Part shown: in pieces, positions 27,648 to 36,147 of the stretch
Layout of the letters: each line of letters opens with the position of its first letter
Numbering within the stretch: the first letter of the stretch is position 1
NCBI RefSeq assembly: GCF_004345735.1
Contig: NZ_SLXL01000002.1
Span: 372,001 to 436,000, forward strand
Reading direction: 5' to 3'
Source of the DNA: Rhodovulum adriaticum
Lineage (GTDB): Bacteria > Pseudomonadota > Alphaproteobacteria > Rhodobacterales > Rhodobacteraceae
DNA length: 64,000 nt
The notes under the pieces: generated by a model
Seen by the model: only the letters and a program-made list of their open reading frames with translations
Database searches by the model: none
What the model was told of the DNA's origin: nothing
Program-made: the position numbers and the translations under genes

Positions 27648-28385
27648 TTACTCTGGCAGCGCCGAGGCAAGGAACTCCGAGAAGGCCGCCCAACTCGCCT
27701 GCTCGGCACGCGCCTGGTAGCGGCCCGAACCGAATACCGTAAAGGCGTGAGGCGCCCCCGAATAGACCTCGATCGTGTAGGTGTTGCCAGCGGCTTCCAT
27801 CTCGGTTGCGAAGGTCGCCACATCCTGCATCGTGATCGACGTGTCCGCGCCCCCGTGCAGGACCAGGATGGGTGGTTCGTCCCCGTCCCAGGACTGGCCT
27901 TCGGGGGTCGACAACCCGCCGTGAAAGGTGGTGTAGCCCCGCGCCATATCCGCCATGTCGCTGCGCGCCATTTCCAGCGCGACGGCGCCGCCGAAACAGT
28001 AGCCCATGACCACCATGTCGGTCGTCGCAGATCGCGCAAGCGCCTGTTCCGCGCCCGCCCGCAACAGCGCGCGCATGCGCCCCCGGTCGCCATATAGCGC
28101 CCCGGTGGCCGCGCGCCGGTGATCCACGGTTTCGGTCGGCGTTTCATCCCCGAACATGTCCAGCGCGAAGGCGTTGTAGCCCATCGCGGCCAGCATGTCG
28201 GCGCGCTGACGCTCGTACCCGGTCATGCCGTCCCAGTCATGCACGATCAGAACCAGCCCCCTGGGCTGCTCGGCCGCCGCCCAGTAGCCGGTGAAGCTGT
28301 TGCCATCGACGGTGTAGGCCACATCCTCGGCCAGGCTCGGCGTTGCCGCGATCATCGCAGCGGCGAAAAACGATCCAAGTCGCAT
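27648..28385 (-). CDS. Dienelactone hydrolase family protein, exported
   Basis: A 245-residue alpha/beta hydrolase. The start MRLGSFFAAAMIAATPSLA provides a signal peptide, making it periplasmic, and was preferred over a longer frame upstream. The catalytic triad is visible as Cys in GYCFGGAVAL, Asp in LHGGADTSI and His in SGAPHAFTV. VHDWDGMTGYERQRAD is the oxyanion-loop region. Substrate is unknown; the family cleaves ester or lactone bonds. It is a single gene, with a 267-bp spacer to the nuclease. Confidence 0.85.
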   Translation of the reverse strand: MRLGSFFAAAMIAATPSLAEDVAYTVDGNSFTGYWAAAEQPRGLVLIVHDWDGMTGYERQRADMLAAMGYNAFALDMFGDETPTETVDHRRAATGALYGDRGRMRALLRAGAEQALARSATTDMVVMGYCFGGAVALEMARSDMADMARGYTTFHGGLSTPEGQSWDGDEPPILVLHGGADTSITMQDVATFATEMEAAGNTYTIEVYSGAPHAFTVFGSGRYQARAEQASWAAFSEFLASALPE

Positions 28386-28574
28386 CGGGTCTCCCTCCCT
28401 TTCCCGGTCGGATACGCGGCAGCTGGCGCATCGCGATCCAACCGAAAAAATGGGGCGCTCTTTCCACGGGGCAAATCCAGGGGACGGCCCATGCAACGGT
28501 GCGCCGTGCCGGTGGGACATAGCCGCCCGCGCTTAACGTCGTTGCAATGACTGGGGACAGGCAGGGCAGGAACA

Positions 28575-28662
28575 TGGCGGAAGCGGTGGGATTCGAACCC
28601 ACGGATGGTTGCCCATCGCCGGTTTTCAAGACCGGTGCATTCGACCACTCTGCCACGCTTCC
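28575..28662 (-). tRNA. tRNA-Ser (anticodon UGA)
   Basis: An 88-nt class II tRNA on the minus strand. It starts GGAAGCGTGGCAGAGTGG; the anticodon loop is CTTGAAA between GGT and ACC, giving anticodon TGA, which reads UCA-type serine codons. A long variable arm (GCGATGGGCAACCATC) precedes the T-arm GTGGGTTCGAATCCCAC. The 3' end CGCTTCC-G-CCA is encoded. The acceptor stem GGAAGCG/CGCTTCC is perfect. Confidence 0.97.
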
Positions 28663-28901
28663 GTTCCGGCGGCGGCGGTGGCGTGATGGCGCCGTCCCGC
28701 CGGGCATTCACGCATAGGCCGTCATCCGCGATTCTGAAAGCGGCAAGGGCCGTTTTTTGCCACACCGGCGGCGGCAGGCTTTCCTTGTGCCGGGCCTGTC
28801 GCTATCATTTCGCGCGGACCGCGACCGGACTGGCCGGCCGCGACGATCCGTATCGCAGAACGACCAGACGCGGACCGCACCGCGCGGCAAGGGGGCACGG
28901 C

Positions 28902-29735
28902 ATGCAGGCAAACCGTATCGCAGCTCTGGCGGTATTTCTCGTGAGCGTTTCAGCCCTGAGCGGCTGCCAGCAAGGCGGACCGTTCGGCTTTCTGACCTCG
29001 CCGCCCGACGCAGAGGGCGGCAGCACACCGGCGACCGCGACACGCCTGGTGGAACGCGATGTCGAGGCGCCCGAGGTTTTCCAGGTCACCGAAACCGCGC
29101 TGTGGGACGGACGGCCCTCGCTGGGGGGCGTATGGGTCGCCTATCCCGATGTCACCGACCCCGAGCGCGTGATCATTCGCAACTCCGCCAACGGGAAATT
29201 CGTCATCGGCGCGCTGTTCCGGCGCGACCGGCCCGCAACGGGTGCCGCGTTGCAGGTCTCCTCGGACGCGGCAGAGGCGTTGGGCATGGTATCCGGTCAA
29301 CCGGCCGAGTTGAACGTGACCGCGCTGCGCCGCGACGAAACCGCCGTGCCCGTCACCGAAGAGGCCGAAACCACCCCGCCCCCGGACGGGGAAATCGACA
29401 GCGAACCGTTGGCCGCCGCAGCCGCCGCGATTGCAAGCGCCGAGGCCGTCGAACCGGACCCCGCCCCGACCCCCGCCCCCCGACAGCCGCAGGCCTCTGC
29501 GCTTGCCAAGCCCTATATCCAGGTCGGCATCTTCAGCGTTCAGGCCAACGCCACCCGCACCGGCGAGACATTGCGCCAGGCCGGGGTCGTGCCGACGGTC
29601 TATGATCAGGAAAGCCGCGGCAAACGTTTCTGGCGGGTCGTGGTCGGCCCGGCCGGCACTGCCACGGAACGCGCCCAGCTCTTGGAAAAGGTCAAGGGGC
29701 TGGGGTATTCGGATGCCTATTTCGTAACCAACTGA
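28902..29735 (+). CDS. SPOR-domain lipoprotein (RlpA-like)
   Basis: A 277-residue lipoprotein. The ATG at 28902 gives MQANRIAALAVFLVSVSALSGC, a lipoprotein signal with lipobox LSGC. A beta-rich domain follows (FQVTETALWDGRPSLGGVWV, SNGKFVIGALF-like), then a Pro/Ala/Glu-rich linker (around residues 150-200) and a C-terminal SPOR domain (PYIQVGIFSVQANATRTGE, FWRVVVGPAGT) that binds denuded peptidoglycan at the septum. The RlpA resemblance of the middle domain is by eye. It is 28 bp upstream of the D,D-carboxypeptidase start, fitting a cell-wall operon. Confidence 0.83.
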   Translation: MQANRIAALAVFLVSVSALSGCQQGGPFGFLTSPPDAEGGSTPATATRLVERDVEAPEVFQVTETALWDGRPSLGGVWVAYPDVTDPERVIIRNSANGKFVIGALFRRDRPATGAALQVSSDAAEALGMVSGQPAELNVTALRRDETAVPVTEEAETTPPPDGEIDSEPLAAAAAAIASAEAVEPDPAPTPAPRQPQASALAKPYIQVGIFSVQANATRTGETLRQAGVVPTVYDQESRGKRFWRVVVGPAGTATERAQLLEKVKGLGYSDAYFVTN

Positions 29736-29763
29736 CCGGCCCCGCCCAATGACAGGAGGTTCC

Positions 29764-30927
29764 ATGCGCCCCCCCTTGCTCCGCCTGGCTGTAGCCGCGT
29801 TGGCCGTGATGGTGCTGGCCCTGCCCGCGCGCGCGGCCTTTGAGACACGCGCCAAGGCCGCCTACGTGATCGACCAGTCCACCGGCACCGTTCTGCTGGA
29901 AAAGAACGCCCAACAGCCGCTGCCCCCGGCCTCCATGTCCAAGCTGATGACGCTGAACATGCTGTTCGAGGCGCTGCATGACGGGCGGGTAACGCTGCAG
30001 ACCCGGTTTTCCGTGTCAGAGCGGGCCAAGGCGATGGGCGGCTCCACCATGTTCCTGAACGAACGCGACCGCCCCACGGTCGAGGAACTGATCCAGGGCA
30101 TCATCGTGATGTCGGGCAACGACGCCTGCGTTGTGGTGGCAGAGGGGCTGGCCGGCACCGAAGAGGCATTCGCCCGCCTGATGACCGAACGCGCCCAGGC
30201 CCTGGGCATGGAAAACTCCACCTTCGCCAATGCCAGCGGCTGGCCCCATCCCAACCAGCGGATGAGCATGAAGGATCTGGCGATCCTGGCGCAGCGGCTG
30301 ATCGACGAATTTCCCGAATATTACGGCTATTTCAGCGAGCGGGAGTTTCCCTTTGACGGGCGCGCGCCGCAGAACCGTTTCAACCGCAACCCGTTGTTGG
30401 GGCTGGGGATCGGCGCCGACGGGCTGAAGACCGGCCATACCTCCGAGGCGGGCTATGGCCTGGTCGGGTCCGCGTTGCAGGCGGGGCGTCGGGTGACCTT
30501 CGTCATCTCGGGGCTGGACACCGCCGAGCAGCGCGCCGAAGAGGCAGAGCGCATCGTCAACTGGGCCTTCCGCCAATTCGTGCAGCGCAAGATCCTGCGC
30601 GAGGGCCAGCGCCTGGCTGAAACCGGCGTCTGGCTGGGCGAGATCGAGCAGGTCTCGCTTGTCGTGCCCGCCGATATCGAAATGCTGCTGCCCGCCGTCG
30701 TGCGCGAGGATGTAGAGGCCGAGATCACCTATCGCTCGCCCGTGATCGCCCCCATCGCCGAGGGGCAGGAACTGGGCGAGTTGGTCATCAACCGGCCCGA
30801 ACTGGCGCCGGTCCGCGTGCCCCTGGTGGCCGAGCGCGCCGTCGCCCGTGGTGGGTTCGTGCCGCGCCTGCGCACCGCCGCGCAAGTTCTGATGCGCCGT
30901 TTCGGGGTGCAGGACGCCGGCCTCTGA
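29764..30927 (+). CDS. dacC: D-alanyl-D-alanine carboxypeptidase (DacC/DacF type)
   Basis: A 387-residue low-molecular-weight penicillin-binding protein that trims the terminal D-Ala of peptidoglycan stems in the periplasm. The ATG at 29764 is 5 nt after AGGAGG; an ATG at 29749 overlaps that site and is rejected. Signal peptide MRPPLLRLAVAALAVMVLA. The active-site SxxK is S57-M-S-K60 in PASMSKLMT, the SxN motif is in IVMSGNDACV, and KTG is in GLKTGHTSEAGYG. A beta-rich C-terminal domain anchors it. It precedes tmk. Confidence 0.95.
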   Translation: MRPPLLRLAVAALAVMVLALPARAAFETRAKAAYVIDQSTGTVLLEKNAQQPLPPASMSKLMTLNMLFEALHDGRVTLQTRFSVSERAKAMGGSTMFLNERDRPTVEELIQGIIVMSGNDACVVVAEGLAGTEEAFARLMTERAQALGMENSTFANASGWPHPNQRMSMKDLAILAQRLIDEFPEYYGYFSEREFPFDGRAPQNRFNRNPLLGLGIGADGLKTGHTSEAGYGLVGSALQAGRRVTFVISGLDTAEQRAEEAERIVNWAFRQFVQRKILREGQRLAETGVWLGEIEQVSLVVPADIEMLLPAVVREDVEAEITYRSPVIAPIAEGQELGELVINRPELAPVRVPLVAERAVARGGFVPRLRTAAQVLMRRFGVQDAGL

Positions 30928-31553
30928 TGCCAGGGGCCGGGCGGTTCATCAGTTTCGAGGGGATCGACGGATCGGGCAAATCCACCCAGGCCCGCCGTTT
31001 GGCCGATACCCTGCGCACCGAGGGGCACCAGGTGGTGCTGACCCGTGAACCCGGCGGCAGCCCCGGCGCCGAGGAAATCCGCCGCCTGGTGCTGGAGGGC
31101 GACCCCGACCGCTGGTCTGCGGAAACCGAACTGCTGCTGTTCACCGCCGCCCGCCGCGACCATCTGGAAAAGACGATCCGCCCCGCCCTGGCCGCGGGCA
31201 AGGTGGTGATCTGCGACCGCTTTGCGGATTCCACGCGTGTCTATCAAGGGATCACGCGGGGCGATCTGCGCGGGGCGGTGGACCGTCTGCATGCGCTGAT
31301 GATCGGACAGGATCCTGACCTGACGCTGATCCTGGACATGGACCCGGGCCTGGGGCTGGCCCGCGCGAAAGGCCGCAACGGCACCGAGGAACGGTTCGAA
31401 GATTTCGGCGAAGGGATGCAGGCCCGGATGCGCGCGGGGTTTCTGGACCTGGCACGGGAATTTCCCGACCGCTGCCAGGTGGTGGACGCACAGCGCAGCA
31501 CGGATGACATCGCCGCCGAAATCGCCGCGCTGGTCAGGGGGGCCCTGGCATGA
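30927..31553 (+). CDS. tmk: Thymidylate kinase
   Basis: Phosphorylates dTMP to dTDP in pyrimidine deoxynucleotide synthesis. It is 208 residues, the usual length. The P-loop EGIDGSGKSTQARRL begins near residue 9, LTREPGGSPGAEEIR is the DR/E-type motif, and ICDRFADSTRVYQG binds the nucleotide. The ATG is part of a TGATG overlap with the dacC stop, and the stop overlaps holB. Linkage to holB, tatD and the MBL gene is a common alphaproteobacterial arrangement. Confidence 0.97.
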   Translation: MPGAGRFISFEGIDGSGKSTQARRLADTLRTEGHQVVLTREPGGSPGAEEIRRLVLEGDPDRWSAETELLLFTAARRDHLEKTIRPALAAGKVVICDRFADSTRVYQGITRGDLRGAVDRLHALMIGQDPDLTLILDMDPGLGLARAKGRNGTEERFEDFGEGMQARMRAGFLDLAREFPDRCQVVDAQRSTDDIAAEIAALVRGALA

Positions 31554-32701
31554 CCGCGCCCGACGACCTGCCCGAACCCGACCGGATCGAGGGCGCTCCC
31601 CACCCCCGCGAAACCGCCCGACTGATCGGCCAAGGCGCCGCCGAAGCCACGTTCCTGGAGGCGTTTTCCGGCGGGCGGATGCATCACGGCTGGCTGCTGA
31701 CCGGCCCGCACGGGGTGGGCAAGGCAACGCTGGCCTGGTCCATCGCGCGCTTCCTGCTGGCCCAACCGGCAGAACCGCAGGGCGCCGGGCTGTTCGGCGA
31801 TGCCCCCCCTGCCCCGGACAGCCTGGCCATCGCCCCCGATCACCCCGTTGCCCACCGCATCGCCGCACTGTCCGATCCGGGCCTGTTCCTGCTGCGCCGG
31901 GCCTGGGACGACAAGAAGAAGGGCCTGAAAACCGTCATCACCGTGGACGAGGTGCGCAAGCTGCACGCCTTCTTTGGCTTGTCCGCGACAGAGGGCGGGC
32001 GGCGCGTGGTCATCGTGGACAGCGCCGACGAGATGAACCCCAACGCCGCCAACGCCCTGCTGAAACTGCTGGAGGAACCGCCCGCGCGCGCAACCCTGCT
32101 GCTGGTCAGCCATCAACCCGCGCGCTTGTTGCCAACGATCCGCTCGCGCTGCCGGGAATTGCGGCTCTCGCCGCTTGCGCCCCCGGACATGGCCCAGGCG
32201 CTGGCCCAGGCCGGTCATGCGCCCGGCGAGGGCGCAGGCGCGCTGGCCGAACTGTCGGGCGGGTCGGTGGGCGAGGCGCTGCGCCTGCTGCAACTGGACG
32301 GGCTGACACTTTATTCCGAACTGGTGGCGCTGCTGGCCGGTCACCCCCGCATGGACCGCCCCCGCACCATCGCGCTGGCCCAATCCGTCACCGGCAAGGG
32401 CGCCGAGGCGCGGCTGGATCTGGCCCTGCGCCTGATAGAATTGCTTCTGTCCCGGCTGGCCCGCACCGGCGCCACCGGTCAGCCCCCGCCAGAGGCCGCC
32501 GAAGACGAGGCCGCGATGCTGGCCCGGCTATCGCCCGATGCCCATGCGGCACGGGGCTGGGCCGAGGCCGCGCAAACGCTGAGCGCGCGGGCACGCCAGG
32601 GCAAGGCCGTCAACCTTGACCCCGCCTCGCTCATCCTTGATACCGTGCACAGGATCGACGACATCGCCGGCCGCCTGACTGCCCGAGGCACCCCCGCATG
32701 A
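31550..32701 (+). CDS. holB: DNA polymerase III subunit delta'
   Basis: A clamp-loader subunit, 383 residues, starting with an ATGA overlap with tmk. It has GPHGVGKATLAWSIA (P-loop-like), VDEVRKLHAFF, IVDSADEMNPNAANALLKLLEEPP, and the sensor-type SHQPARLLPTIRSRC. The order tmk-holB-tatD is conserved. An alpha/zinc-binding segment typical of gamma subunits is absent, which fits the delta' rather than the tau subunit. The C-terminal third is less conserved. Confidence 0.95.
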   Translation: MTAPDDLPEPDRIEGAPHPRETARLIGQGAAEATFLEAFSGGRMHHGWLLTGPHGVGKATLAWSIARFLLAQPAEPQGAGLFGDAPPAPDSLAIAPDHPVAHRIAALSDPGLFLLRRAWDDKKKGLKTVITVDEVRKLHAFFGLSATEGGRRVVIVDSADEMNPNAANALLKLLEEPPARATLLLVSHQPARLLPTIRSRCRELRLSPLAPPDMAQALAQAGHAPGEGAGALAELSGGSVGEALRLLQLDGLTLYSELVALLAGHPRMDRPRTIALAQSVTGKGAEARLDLALRLIELLLSRLARTGATGQPPPEAAEDEAAMLARLSPDAHAARGWAEAAQTLSARARQGKAVNLDPASLILDTVHRIDDIAGRLTARGTPA

Positions 32702-33507
32702 GTGACGACAGACCCGAAATCACCGACAGCCATTGTCACCTGGATTTCCCCGATTTCGCCAATGAACTGGAACTGGTGCTAGACCGGGCACAACAGGCCG
32801 GCGTCACGCGCATGGTCACGATCTGCACCCGCCTGCGCCAGGTGGATCAGGTGCGCGCCATCGCGGATGCCTACGCCCCCGTCTATTGGGCCGCAGGCAC
32901 CCACCCGATGAGCGCGGCCGAGGAACCGATGGCCACGGTGGACGAACTGGTCGCGCTGGCCCGCCACCCGAAATTCGTGGGCATCGGCGAAACCGGGCTG
33001 GATTACCACTACACCGCCGAGTCCGCCGAGGTGCAGCAACACAGCCTGCGCATCCACATCGCGGCGGCGCGCGAAACCGGCCTGCCGCTGATCATCCATG
33101 CCCGCGCCGCGGACGCGGACATGGCCCGCATCCTGACCGAGGAATACAAGACCGGCGCCTATTCCTGCGTGATGCACTGCTTCAGTTCCGGCGCGGATCT
33201 GGCCCGCGCGGCGCTGGATCTGGGCTTCTACCTGTCGATGTCGGGCATCGCGGCCTTTCCCAAGTCTAAGGAGTTGCGCGAAATCTTCGCCGCGGCCCCG
33301 GTGGACCGTATCCTTGTCGAAACCGACGCGCCCTACCTGGCGCCCCCGCCCCATCGCGGCAAGCGGAACGAACCGGCCTTCAGCGTGCATACCGCGCAGG
33401 TGGGGGCCGATCTGTTCGGCATGGATTATGCGGCCTTTGCCGCGCAGACCCAGGCCAATTTCGAGCGGCTGTTCTGGAAAACCGTTTCCGCGCAGGCGCC
33501 CGCGTGA
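32698..33507 (+). CDS. TatD family metal-dependent deoxyribonuclease
   Basis: A 269-residue TIM-barrel hydrolase, starting with an ATGA overlap with holB. SHCHLDFPDF (residues 11-20) carries the HxH metal motif, IGETGLDYHYT supplies the bridging Glu, and LVETDAPYLAPPPHRGKRNEP carries the Asp of the metal site. The family acts as 3'-exonuclease on DNA and RNA in repair and quality control. The gene is coupled to the MBL hydrolase that follows (GTGA overlap). Confidence 0.95.
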   Translation: MSDDRPEITDSHCHLDFPDFANELELVLDRAQQAGVTRMVTICTRLRQVDQVRAIADAYAPVYWAAGTHPMSAAEEPMATVDELVALARHPKFVGIGETGLDYHYTAESAEVQQHSLRIHIAAARETGLPLIIHARAADADMARILTEEYKTGAYSCVMHCFSSGADLARAALDLGFYLSMSGIAAFPKSKELREIFAAAPVDRILVETDAPYLAPPPHRGKRNEPAFSVHTAQVGADLFGMDYAAFAAQTQANFERLFWKTVSAQAPA

Positions 33508-34304
33508 CCGGGGTGATCCGCTATACGATCCTGGGCTGCGGCTCGTCCGGGGGCGTGCCGCGCCTGGGGGGGCATTGGGGCAATTGCGACCCCGAAAACC
33601 CCCGCAACCGGCGCCAGCGCTGTTCCATGCTGATCGAGCGTGAGGGTCCGCAGGGCCTGACCCGCGTTCTGATCGACACCACGCCCGACCTGCGCGGCCA
33701 GTTGTTGCAGGCCGGCGTGGGCGAACTGGACGCGGTGCTATACACCCATGCCCACGCGGACCACGTCCACGGCATCGACGACCTGCGCCAGATCGTGTTC
33801 AACACGCGCAAGCGCCTGCCCGTCTGGGCGGACGGGGCGACGCAGGACGCGTTGTATTCCCGGTTCGGCTATGCCTTCACCCAGCCAGAGGGATCGCCCT
33901 ATCCGCCGATCCTGGAAATGCACACGATTGACGGGCCCGTCAGCATCGACGGCGCGGGCGGGCGGATCACGGCGGTCCCCTTCCGCATGAACCACGGCGC
34001 AATCGACGCATTGGGCTTTCGCATCGGCGGGCTGGCCTACATGCCCGACGTGATCGAGATGTATCCAGAAAGCTGGGACGTGCTGGCGGGGCTGGAGATC
34101 CTGGTGATCGATGCGCTGCGCTACAACCCGCACCCGACCCACCTGCACCTGGAAAAGACGCTGGACTGGATCGAACGGATCGCGCCGCGCCGCGCGGTGC
34201 TGACCAATATGCATATCGACATGGATTACGACACCGTCGCCGCCGAAACCGCCGATCACATCACCCCCGCCCATGACGGGATGGTGCTGAGCCTGCCCGC
34301 CTGA
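33504..34304 (+). CDS. MBL-fold metallo-hydrolase (PhnP-like)
   Basis: A 266-residue metallo-beta-lactamase-fold protein with a GTG start overlapping the tatD stop. LGCGSSGGVPR (near residue 11) and THAHADHVHGID (HxHxDH metal motif, about residues 76-87) are clear. A Cys-containing segment NRRQRCSM follows the first motif. The overall form is of the PhnP/cyclic phosphate phosphodiesterase type, but the substrate cannot be inferred. It sits in the tmk-holB-tatD run, as commonly found. Confidence 0.88.
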   Translation: MTGVIRYTILGCGSSGGVPRLGGHWGNCDPENPRNRRQRCSMLIEREGPQGLTRVLIDTTPDLRGQLLQAGVGELDAVLYTHAHADHVHGIDDLRQIVFNTRKRLPVWADGATQDALYSRFGYAFTQPEGSPYPPILEMHTIDGPVSIDGAGGRITAVPFRMNHGAIDALGFRIGGLAYMPDVIEMYPESWDVLAGLEILVIDALRYNPHPTHLHLEKTLDWIERIAPRRAVLTNMHIDMDYDTVAAETADHITPAHDGMVLSLPA

Positions 34305-35233
34305 TGCAGGCGCTGATCGAGGTCATCCTTCCCGTCTTTCTGGTGCTGGGCTTCGGCTATGTCGCGGTGTGGCGCGGGCTGTTCACCGATGCGGGCGTGG
34401 ATGGGCTGATGAAGTTCACGCAGAACTTTGCCATCCCCTGCCTGCTGTTCCGCGCGGTGTCCACCCTGGACCTTGGGCAAAGCTTCGAATGGCGGCTTTT
34501 GCTCAGCTTTTACACCGGGGCGGTGACCGGGTTCATCCTGGGCCTGCTGGGCGCGCGTCTGCTGTTCAAGCGCAGCTGGGAGGACAGCGTCGCCATCGGC
34601 TTTGTCGGGCTGTTCTCGAACTCGCTGCTGCTGGGCCTGCCGATCACCGAACGGGCCTATGGCGCCGACGCGCTGGAGGCCAACTACGCCATCATCGCGA
34701 TGCACTCGCCCTTTTGCTATGGGATCGGGCTGACCGCGATGGAAATTGCCCGCAACCAGGGCGCGGGACTGGTGCGCACGGCGGGCGCGATTGGCCGGGC
34801 GATGTTCCGCAATGCGCTGGTCATCGGCATCACGCTGGGGCTGGCCGTGAACCTGTCGGGGCTGACCCTGCCCGGCGTCGTGACCGAGGCGCTGGACCTG
34901 ATGATCCGCGCCGCCCTGCCTGCGGCGCTGTTCGGGTTGGGGGGCGTGCTGGTGCGGTATCGGCCAGAGGGCGATTTGCGCACCATCGCCTATGCGGTTT
35001 CGATCTCTCTCTTGGTGCATCCCACGGTGGTCTGGCTGATGGCGCGGGGGCTGGCGCTGGATGTCGGGCCCATGCGCTCTGCCGTGGTGACGGCGGCGAT
35101 GGCACCGGGCGTGAACGCCTATATCTTTGCCAACATGTATGGCGCGGCGCGGCGGGTGGCGGCGTCCTCGGTGCTGGTCGGGACGGCCCTGTCGATCCTG
35201 ACAGTCTGGGTGTGGCTGGCCCTGCTGCCATAG
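34304..35233 (+). CDS. AEC family transporter (auxin efflux carrier-type permease)
   Basis: A 309-residue integral membrane protein with about ten hydrophobic segments, in two halves as is usual for AEC carriers (for example EVILPVFLVLGFGYVAVW and ARLLFKRSWEDSVAIGFVGLFSNS). It probably exports or takes up organic acids or amino-acid derivatives. The ATG is fused with the preceding stop as TGATG. A bidirectional hairpin at 35240-35273 follows. Substrate is unknown. Confidence 0.88.
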   Translation: MQALIEVILPVFLVLGFGYVAVWRGLFTDAGVDGLMKFTQNFAIPCLLFRAVSTLDLGQSFEWRLLLSFYTGAVTGFILGLLGARLLFKRSWEDSVAIGFVGLFSNSLLLGLPITERAYGADALEANYAIIAMHSPFCYGIGLTAMEIARNQGAGLVRTAGAIGRAMFRNALVIGITLGLAVNLSGLTLPGVVTEALDLMIRAALPAALFGLGGVLVRYRPEGDLRTIAYAVSISLLVHPTVVWLMARGLALDVGPMRSAVVTAAMAPGVNAYIFANMYGAARRVAASSVLVGTALSILTVWVWLALLP

Positions 35234-35239
35234 GCAGCG

Positions 35240-35273
35240 GGCCGGAAGGAAACTCTCGATGTTCCCTCCGGCC
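35240..35273. terminator. Bidirectional terminator hairpin between convergent genes
   Basis: GGCCGGA pairs with TCCGGCC, extended by imperfect pairing of AGGAA with TTCCC. It lies between the AEC transporter stop (plus strand) and the PotC-like permease stop (minus strand) and would end both transcripts. Confidence 0.6.
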
Positions 35274-35282
35274 GAAAGGTTA

Positions 35283-36143
35283 TCAGCCCGGGCTCATCCC
35301 GCGGATCTTTTCCGAGCGGCGGCGCAGGATCTCGACCGTGGTCAGCAGCGCGATGGAGATGACCACCAGGATCGTCGCAACCGCCAGGATCGTCGGGCTG
35401 ATCTGTTCGCGCAGGCCGGTGAACATCTGCCAGGGCAGCGTCTGCTGATTGGCCGAGCCGACGAACAGCACCACGACGACCTCGTCAAACGAGGTGATAA
35501 AGGCAAACAGCCCGCCCGAAATCACGCCGGGCAGGATCAGCGGCATCTGCACCTTGAAAAACGTCGTCACCGGGTCCGCGCCAAGGCTGGCCGACGCCCG
35601 CGTCAGCGAGCGGTCGAACCCTACCAGGGTTGCCGTCACCGTGATGATGACAAAGGGAATGCCCAGGGCCGCGTGGGCCAGAACAACGCCCAGATAGGTG
35701 CCCTGCAGCCCGATCCGCGAATAGAAGAAATACATCCCCGCCGCCGAGATGATCAGCGGCACGATCATTGGCGAGATCAGGATCGCCATGATCGCACGAC
35801 GGAAGGGCACGTGATCCTGGCTCAGCCCGATGGCCGCCAGCGTACCCAGCGTGACCGACAGGAAGGTCGCCGCCGGCGCGATCTTGACCGAGTTCCACAA
35901 CGCCTGCTGCCAGTCGGGATTGGTGAAGAAATCCCGATAGTGCTTGAGCGAATAACCTTCGGGGTCGAAGGCCAGCATCTCGGGCGTGAAGGTAAAGAAA
36001 TCCTCGGCGTTAAAGCTGAGCGGGATGATGACCATGATCGGCGCGATCAGGAAAAAGAAGATCAGCCCGCAGATTACCAGGAACCCGTAATGCCAGATCT
36101 TCTGGCCGAGCGTCGCGTAGGGAGGCAGGTCCATCTGTGACAT
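35283..36143 (-). CDS. Polyamine-type ABC transporter permease (PotC-like)
   Basis: A 286-residue inner-membrane permease with about six hydrophobic segments (GFLVICGLIFFFLIAPIMVIIPL; PMIVPLIISAAGMYFFYS). The EAA-type loop is RASASLGADPVTTFFKVQMPLILPG. It matches the PotC-type permease of spermidine/putrescine or related opine importers. It is last in a minus-strand operon: ATPase, binding protein, DUF1330, PotB-like, PotC-like. The ATG at 36143 was chosen; the in-frame ATG 9 bp later is an alternative. Confidence 0.9.
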   Translation of the reverse strand: MSQMDLPPYATLGQKIWHYGFLVICGLIFFFLIAPIMVIIPLSFNAEDFFTFTPEMLAFDPEGYSLKHYRDFFTNPDWQQALWNSVKIAPAATFLSVTLGTLAAIGLSQDHVPFRRAIMAILISPMIVPLIISAAGMYFFYSRIGLQGTYLGVVLAHAALGIPFVIITVTATLVGFDRSLTRASASLGADPVTTFFKVQMPLILPGVISGGLFAFITSFDEVVVVLFVGSANQQTLPWQMFTGLREQISPTILAVATILVVISIALLTTVEILRRRSEKIRGMSPG

Positions 36144-36147
36144 CTCG